A DNA stretch of 17,737 nucleotides from JAICLL01 sp035252155. Lineage in GTDB: Bacteria > Planctomycetota > Planctomycetia > Pirellulales > JAICIG01. Both the position numbers and the translations under genes were made by a program. Positions 14,228-17,737 of the stretch are shown here, one piece after another (the stretch's first letter is position 1; each line of letters opens with the position of its first letter). A model generated the notes under the pieces. The model searched no databases. It was not told where the DNA came from and saw nothing but the letters and a program-made list of their open reading frames with translations. Location of the stretch: contig DATFDL010000428.1 in NCBI GenBank assembly GCA_035252155.1, positions 1-17,737 of the forward strand. The letters are read 5' to 3'.

Positions 14228-14270
14228 GTCGAGGTGAGCTAAGGGTGGGACTCCCTTCGCTCGGCTCGAC
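14228..14270. repeat. Long two-part hairpin in the convergent gap
   Basis: The outer arms gtcgaggtgagc (14228-14239) and gctcggctcgac (14259-14270) pair at 10 of 12 positions. Nested inside, aaggg (14241-14245) pairs with ccctt (14253-14257). Together with the elements at 14113 and 14177 it makes three hairpins in a 217-base gap between convergent genes. Confidence 0.45.
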
Positions 14271-14302
14271 CAACGGCCCTTGGCCGAAATTGCTGGTACG
14301 TT

Positions 14303-16153
14303 TCATTTCGACGCGGCTGGCGCGGATTCGGCGTGGGTCGGATCGTTGGCCAGCCGATATCGAAACGTAATGGATTGCGGTTTCTCGCTTGTTTTGACGA
14401 TCTGCAACAGCCCGACGTGCCGGTCGCGGGTTTGAATGACCCAGGTATATAGCCCCGGCGCGTCTTCGGGATACGGATCCATCCAGGCCACCGTCGCTTG
14501 CTTGCCGATCCGGCGACTCACGATTTCGTGAACACGTTCGATCGAGAACGTATCGAACGCCTTCTCGCTGACCTGCAGCGCGGTCATATCAAGTCCGACA
14601 AGTTGGATCGGGTTCTTACGCGGAGGCGGCGGGACGCCGCCAGTGACACCAACCAGTCCCGAAGACACATAGCTTGCCACGTCGATGCCCTGCTCGCGGC
14701 ACCAGCCAAGCAACGCCTCGTCAGCCTCGATCGCTGATCGCTGGCCGGGCGTTTCGGGCTGCGCGCCCTCGATCAATGCAGAGCGGCCTCCGGTTTTAAG
14801 GTCGAGCAAGTACTTCACATCCACGGCAGGGGCCGGCAGCGTCATCTCCTTAGCCTCGTCAAACCGTGTGCCGCGCGTTTTGATCTCCGGTTCGGTCGCA
14901 TTGGTCGCTTCGGCGCCATCGACTAGGAACAGGCGGTACTGCAATCGGCACCTGCGCGATTTCTTATCGGCCGGAAACGTCTTGACGATTCCTCGTCCAC
15001 CGTCGCGCGTGGTGATCAGAAACACGCCCCCACGATCCCACTGAAAATCGTTTCGCGAATCCCCAAACGGCACTAGGTACGAAGTCGCTTCACGTCCCAG
15101 TTTCAGATCTTCTCCCTTGCGGATTTCGTCTTCCAGCGTTTCCCAGCGACTGTCATCGACCAGCCAAACGAAGAGATCTTGGCCTTCGACCGAGCCGTAA
15201 CTGCGTGCGTCGATGCCATGCTGGCGATACCAGGTCTTAACTCGAGCGCCAAAGTCTGTGTCGTTCTGGCCGTCGGGAAGATCCAACTGCTCCAGGTATT
15301 CGTAAACTCGGCCAGTGTCGAAATCGATGTGCGACTTGGCATCCCAATGCTGGGCCGATTCCAAGACGACCTCGCGAACCGGCCCGAGTCGCACGCCCGC
15401 CCCGGTGGGAAACAGCGGTCCGAATTTGGCCAGCCCATCGCGCGCAACAAGATCATCTGGGCGAGGCACAATCGCCACGGTGGCGAGCTGCCGCTCGGTC
15501 ACGAATTGCCGCCAGTTTTTTCCCCACCAGGCTTGCCAGGCTTGCATGCGCTCTTCGAACCGCTTGCGCTGGGCGGTTTGCTCGACATCGGACCCGCCAA
15601 GAAAAACGTGGCGCAGATCGTCGCGCTGTCCGTCGCCCGGCGGCTCGCGATGCCCGGTCAGTTTTTCCAGCGTATCGAGGATTTCGTTGACCGGACGTCC
15701 ATACGAAAAGTGCTTTCCCTCGCCCGGCGAGCGGTCGTGCAACTTCATGAACGCAAACAATTCTTCATCGGTAACGACGCACCCACAGTCCGAGCCGGGC
15801 GGCCGCAAGGTCTTCGGAATGGCGCGAATCAGGTGCGGCACCGCCCGGCGGTCGCCGATCGCGCGGAGCGTAAACCCCAGGGCGCGCAACGTGAAGTCGC
15901 GATCGGTGGTCTCGAGTTCGCGCACCAGCTCCGGCACGGCCGCCGGACCAATATCGGTAAGCTCGCGAATGGCCGAGGCCCATTCGTCGGTTCGTTCGAA
16001 TACGCGATGCTGCCGCAACAGGTAAATCAGCTCTCGGACCCGTCGTTGCACCACGTCGTCATCGGCGGCGGCGGGAGCCGCCGCGACAACGGCGACAGCG
16101 CCCGCGAGAAGAACCAAGCAATTCCCCAAATGTTGCAATGGGCGTGCAAACAT
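14303..16153 (-). CDS. Secreted HEAT-repeat protein with a duplicated C-terminal domain
   Basis: The 616-residue product has a signal peptide (hydrophobic 11-28, cleavage near AAA-DDD at 30). Residues 55-115 are HEAT-like helices (AIRELTDIGPAAVPELVRELE, ALGFTLRAIGDRRAVPHLIRAIP). Residues about 195-225 form a Trp-rich helix (WQAWWGKNW). After that come two related segments. The first (about 276-412) has TGR at 280-282, WYRQHGIDARSY (308-319) and a TRDGGRGIVKTF...LQYRLF end. The second (about 447-602) has TGG, WCREQGIDVASY (484-495) and a TRDRHVGLLQIVKT...RYRL end. Similar TG...W...GID segments occur in other planctomycete proteins as far as I recall. No enzyme motif is visible and the function is unknown. 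A good promoter precedes it (16206-16235). Confidence 0.8.
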   Translation of the reverse strand: MFARPLQHLGNCLVLLAGAVAVVAAAPAAADDDVVQRRVRELIYLLRQHRVFERTDEWASAIRELTDIGPAAVPELVRELETTDRDFTLRALGFTLRAIGDRRAVPHLIRAIPKTLRPPGSDCGCVVTDEELFAFMKLHDRSPGEGKHFSYGRPVNEILDTLEKLTGHREPPGDGQRDDLRHVFLGGSDVEQTAQRKRFEERMQAWQAWWGKNWRQFVTERQLATVAIVPRPDDLVARDGLAKFGPLFPTGAGVRLGPVREVVLESAQHWDAKSHIDFDTGRVYEYLEQLDLPDGQNDTDFGARVKTWYRQHGIDARSYGSVEGQDLFVWLVDDSRWETLEDEIRKGEDLKLGREATSYLVPFGDSRNDFQWDRGGVFLITTRDGGRGIVKTFPADKKSRRCRLQYRLFLVDGAEATNATEPEIKTRGTRFDEAKEMTLPAPAVDVKYLLDLKTGGRSALIEGAQPETPGQRSAIEADEALLGWCREQGIDVASYVSSGLVGVTGGVPPPPRKNPIQLVGLDMTALQVSEKAFDTFSIERVHEIVSRRIGKQATVAWMDPYPEDAPGLYTWVIQTRDRHVGLLQIVKTSEKPQSITFRYRLANDPTHAESAPAASK

Positions 16154-16205
16154 GGCGGTCAGCTCCGGCGCGTAGAAAGGTGAAAAAATACGGCGGCGTT
16201 GCCAA

Positions 16206-16235
16206 ATTATCGTCCCATAAAAAGCGGTGAGTCAA
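16206..16235 (-). promoter_or_regulatory. Candidate sigma70 promoter for the HEAT-repeat protein
   Basis: On the minus strand TTGACT (16235-16230) and GATAAT (16211-16206) are separated by 18 bases; each matches consensus at five of six positions. Transcription would start near 16199, about 45 bases ahead of the ATG at 16153. The leader contains ggag roughly 11 bases before the start codon, a usable ribosome site. This is the best complete promoter I see in the window. Confidence 0.55.
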
Positions 16236-16324
16236 TGATGCCAGTGACAGATTTTGAACAGCAGCAATGAAGAATTGTAGCCGGTCGCCGTCGTGCCAAT
16301 CTACTGACGGCGAACCGAGTTAAG

Positions 16325-16353
16325 TGCCTTCGCAGACGTTTGCGCGGAAGGCA
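16325..16353. repeat. Hairpin preceding the 20-bp palindrome
   Basis: The arms tgccttc (16325-16331) and gaaggca (16347-16353) pair perfectly over 7 bp. Further gc-rich inner bases can extend the stem with a bulge. It ends four bases before the palindrome at 16357-16376, so the two stand in tandem in the 317-base divergent gap between the HEAT-repeat gene and the small protein gene. Confidence 0.4.
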
Positions 16354-16356
16354 ATC

Positions 16357-16376
16357 GCGAAATGCTAGCATTTCGC
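16357..16376. promoter_or_regulatory. Perfect 20-bp palindrome, possible operator
   Basis: gcgaaatgct followed by agcatttcgc is a perfect inverted repeat with no spacer, centred on ctag. Symmetry without a loop favours a binding site for a dimeric regulator over an RNA hairpin. It lies 94 bases ahead of the 60-residue protein gene and about 120 bases upstream of the HEAT-gene promoter, so it could act on either side of this divergent gap. The rest of the gap (16154-16470) holds only the HEAT-gene promoter and the hairpin at 16325. Confidence 0.45.
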
Positions 16377-16470
16377 CATCAGCGCCAGTACAATCACGGT
16401 CGCACAGAAAGTTCGTGGCACCGAGGGCATGGCCCCGCTACGATAGGTCGCGCAGGAGAAGGACATCAAC

Positions 16471-16653
16471 ATGAGTGCGACAAAAGCAAACTCGGTTTTG
16501 GAAACCTTAGAACTCGATACCGCCATCATCGACACGTTGCCCGAGCCGGCACTGTCAGAGTTGTTTGGCTTTCTCGAGTACGACGGTCGCTTGCATCGCG
16601 AGCGCGAGGAGACAACTTCGCTTTGCCCGTCGAACGGCGAGCCGGAAAAGTAG
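16471..16653 (+). CDS. Small acidic protein (60 aa) ahead of the nuclease
   Basis: A clear ribosome site (aggagaagg, about 16454-16462) precedes the ATG at 16471 by 8 bases, better than for most genes here. The 60-residue product is acidic, with a helix-prone centre (LETLELDTAIIDTLPEPALSELFGFLEY split by Pro) and a charged, probably disordered tail. It has no signal peptide, membrane segment or known motif. The stop is 4 bases from the nuclease ATG, so the two are likely co-translated. It stays in the cytoplasm while the nuclease is exported. It might be a leader ORF, a regulator or an unrelated partner. I do not recognise a family. Confidence 0.6.
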   Translation: MSATKANSVLETLELDTAIIDTLPEPALSELFGFLEYDGRLHREREETTSLCPSNGEPEK

Positions 16654-16657
16654 TCGG

Positions 16658-17629
16658 ATGAGACCATCGTGGCCGGTCGTCCTATGCGTCTGCGTGTTGT
16701 CTTTGCCGGCGCGGGCCTTTGCCTGGAACCACACCGGGCACATGGCTGTGGCGATGTTGGCCTATCGGCAGCTCACGCGGCAAGAGCGCGGGGCGGCGCA
16801 GGCGATGCTCCGGGCGCATCCCCATTACGATCGCTATCTCGCGGCGGAGCGTCCGCGAGAGTTTTCCGAAGAACAATGGGTTTTTCTGCGGGCAGCCACC
16901 TGGCCCGACTGGGTCCGCGGGAGCCGTCGGCACACCGAGCACGACCTTCGTCCCTACCATCACGCCGCCTGGCACTACATCAATAAGCCTTACGTGCCGA
17001 GGGCCGACGCCGGCAGCTTCACACACGCCGAATTGACGCCGCCGAAACCCAACGCGGTCACGGTGCTCGACGAATCGGCCCGCATCGTCGCCGGGCGCGG
17101 CTTGGCCGAGGAAAAGGCAATCCGGCTCTGCTGGATCATTCATCTGGTGGGCGATCTTCATCAACCGTTGCACTGTGCGGCGTTGGTCTCGCGGCGATTC
17201 CCGCCCCCGCACGGCGACGACGGCGGCAATCGGCTGGCGATTCGCCCGCACAAGCATCCCGAGCGGATGCATACCTACTGGGACCGGCTGCTGGGCACCA
17301 GCACGCAGGCCAAGGCGATCAATCGGCTGGCCGAGCGGATCGAAGATTCTGCGGCGCGCGACGCCCAGCTCGCCGAGCAATTGCGCAGCCACACCACGTT
17401 CGACTCCTGGGCCGACGAAGGATTGCAAGCGGCCATTGAATACGCCTATCTCGACGGCCGCTTGCCGCTGGTCGACTACCATGAAGTCGAACGCGGCACG
17501 ATCGCGGCCAGCGAAGTGCCAACGTTGCCGGCCGGCTACGCGGCCGAGATTCGCGCGGTAGCACGGCATCAAGCGGCTTTGGCGGGTCGGCGCCTGGCCA
17601 CGCTCTTGGCCGAGTTGCTGCCGCGCTAA
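16658..17629 (+). CDS. Exported S1/P1-type zinc nuclease
   Basis: The 323-residue product has a signal peptide (1-22, cleavage after ARAFA) that exposes W23 as the mature N-terminus. This fits the family, where the N-terminal Trp binds zinc. All nine ligands can be placed: W23, H28 (WNHTGH), D84 (WPDW), H106 (WHYIN), H162, D166 and H172 (HLVGDLHQPLH), H205 and D209 (HTYWD). The spacing of the last five equals that of fungal P1 nuclease. GGNRL (189-193) is also typical. Three zinc ions would allow cleavage of single-stranded DNA and RNA and removal of 3' phosphates outside the cytoplasm, for nutrient scavenging or turnover. I chose the ATG at 16658 because the signal peptide begins there; a longer frame from 16565 overlaps the small gene. 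Confidence 0.93.
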   Translation: MRPSWPVVLCVCVLSLPARAFAWNHTGHMAVAMLAYRQLTRQERGAAQAMLRAHPHYDRYLAAERPREFSEEQWVFLRAATWPDWVRGSRRHTEHDLRPYHHAAWHYINKPYVPRADAGSFTHAELTPPKPNAVTVLDESARIVAGRGLAEEKAIRLCWIIHLVGDLHQPLHCAALVSRRFPPPHGDDGGNRLAIRPHKHPERMHTYWDRLLGTSTQAKAINRLAERIEDSAARDAQLAEQLRSHTTFDSWADEGLQAAIEYAYLDGRLPLVDYHEVERGTIAASEVPTLPAGYAAEIRAVARHQAALAGRRLATLLAELLPR

Positions 17630-17655
17630 CACGACGCAATGCGATTGCCGTCTGT

Positions 17656-17737
17656 AGGGAACGGACTCCGTGCCGTTCCGCGAGGGGCGACGCAGGGCCG
17701 AATCGTAGTTCACGGAACGGCACGGAGTCCGTTCCCT
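17656..17737. repeat. Perfect 25-bp inverted repeat of GGAACG elements
   Basis: The arm at 17656-17680 (agggaacg...cgttccg) is the exact reverse complement of 17713-17737, with 32 bases between them. Each arm alone is also a hairpin with a 7-bp stem (ggaacgg / ccgttcc) and an 8-base loop. They belong to the same family as the element at 14113-14137. The window ends exactly at the arm's last base, so the repeat may continue (tgt... is expected, by comparison with 14111-14112 and 17651-17655). It lies 27 bases after the nuclease stop and no T-tract is visible. Confidence 0.65.

Noticed and set aside
15179..16183. A 334-codon plus-strand open frame opposite the HEAT-repeat gene
   Set aside because: It is antisense to a gene with signal peptide, promoter and repeated domains; no motif is present in the shadow.
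16682..17713. A 343-codon minus-strand open frame opposite the nuclease
   Set aside because: The plus strand holds all nine zinc ligands of an S1/P1 nuclease, and the minus frame runs into the inverted repeat at the window end.

Overview
The window reads as a chromosomal piece of a high-GC planctomycete. A Pirellulales-type lineage is my inference. The supporting signs are large exported proteins of unknown function, an FHA protein directly ahead of rsgA, a HEAT-repeat protein carrying duplicated TG...GID domains, weak or odd ribosome binding sites, and gene borders full of short palindromic repeats. There is no rRNA, tRNA, CRISPR array, transposase or phage gene. I read it as ordinary chromosome, with a few unusual architectures and a notable repeat population.

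Left part (1-5457). The tail of an upstream gene (1-87) is followed by about 280 bases of non-coding DNA with a cluster of hairpins. Next come a four-helix CopD-like membrane protein and, overlapping its stop codon, a 57-residue coiled-coil protein. Facing them is a YhcC/TIGR01212-type radical SAM protein on the minus strand. Divergent from that is an FHA-domain protein, separated by one base from rsgA (ribosome assembly GTPase). A terminator-like hairpin and a TATAAT promoter then lead to hflX (ribosome-associated GTPase). FHA-rsgA-hflX is thus a translation/ribosome-maintenance stretch.

Middle part (5466-11832). A 1,328-residue exported protein with a glycoside-hydrolase-like barrel and a carbohydrate-binding-like C-terminal module lies on the minus strand, converging on hflX. 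Upstream of it, on the same strand, are an enolase-superfamily (muconate-cycloisomerase-like) enzyme and a NarL/FixJ-type response regulator. The last two are 4 bases apart and probably form an operon. No histidine kinase is visible.

Right part (11833-17737). A 750-residue exported fusion joins an HtrA-like trypsin protease, a concanavalin/LamG-like sandwich and a SirB1/transglutaminase-like domain. It converges on a secreted HEAT-repeat protein with two copies of a second domain. The gap between the two holds three hairpin elements. Divergently, a 60-residue protein sits 4 bases ahead of an S1/P1-type zinc nuclease with all nine metal ligands, behind a perfect 20-bp palindrome. The window ends in a perfect 25-bp inverted repeat.

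The most interesting non-genic signal is two families of palindromic elements (192-260; and 14113-14137 with 17656-17737). Copies differ mainly at stem positions, and the differences keep base pairing, so selection on a fold, or copying of a structured element, is likely. The most interesting gene is the protease-LamG-SirB1 fusion.
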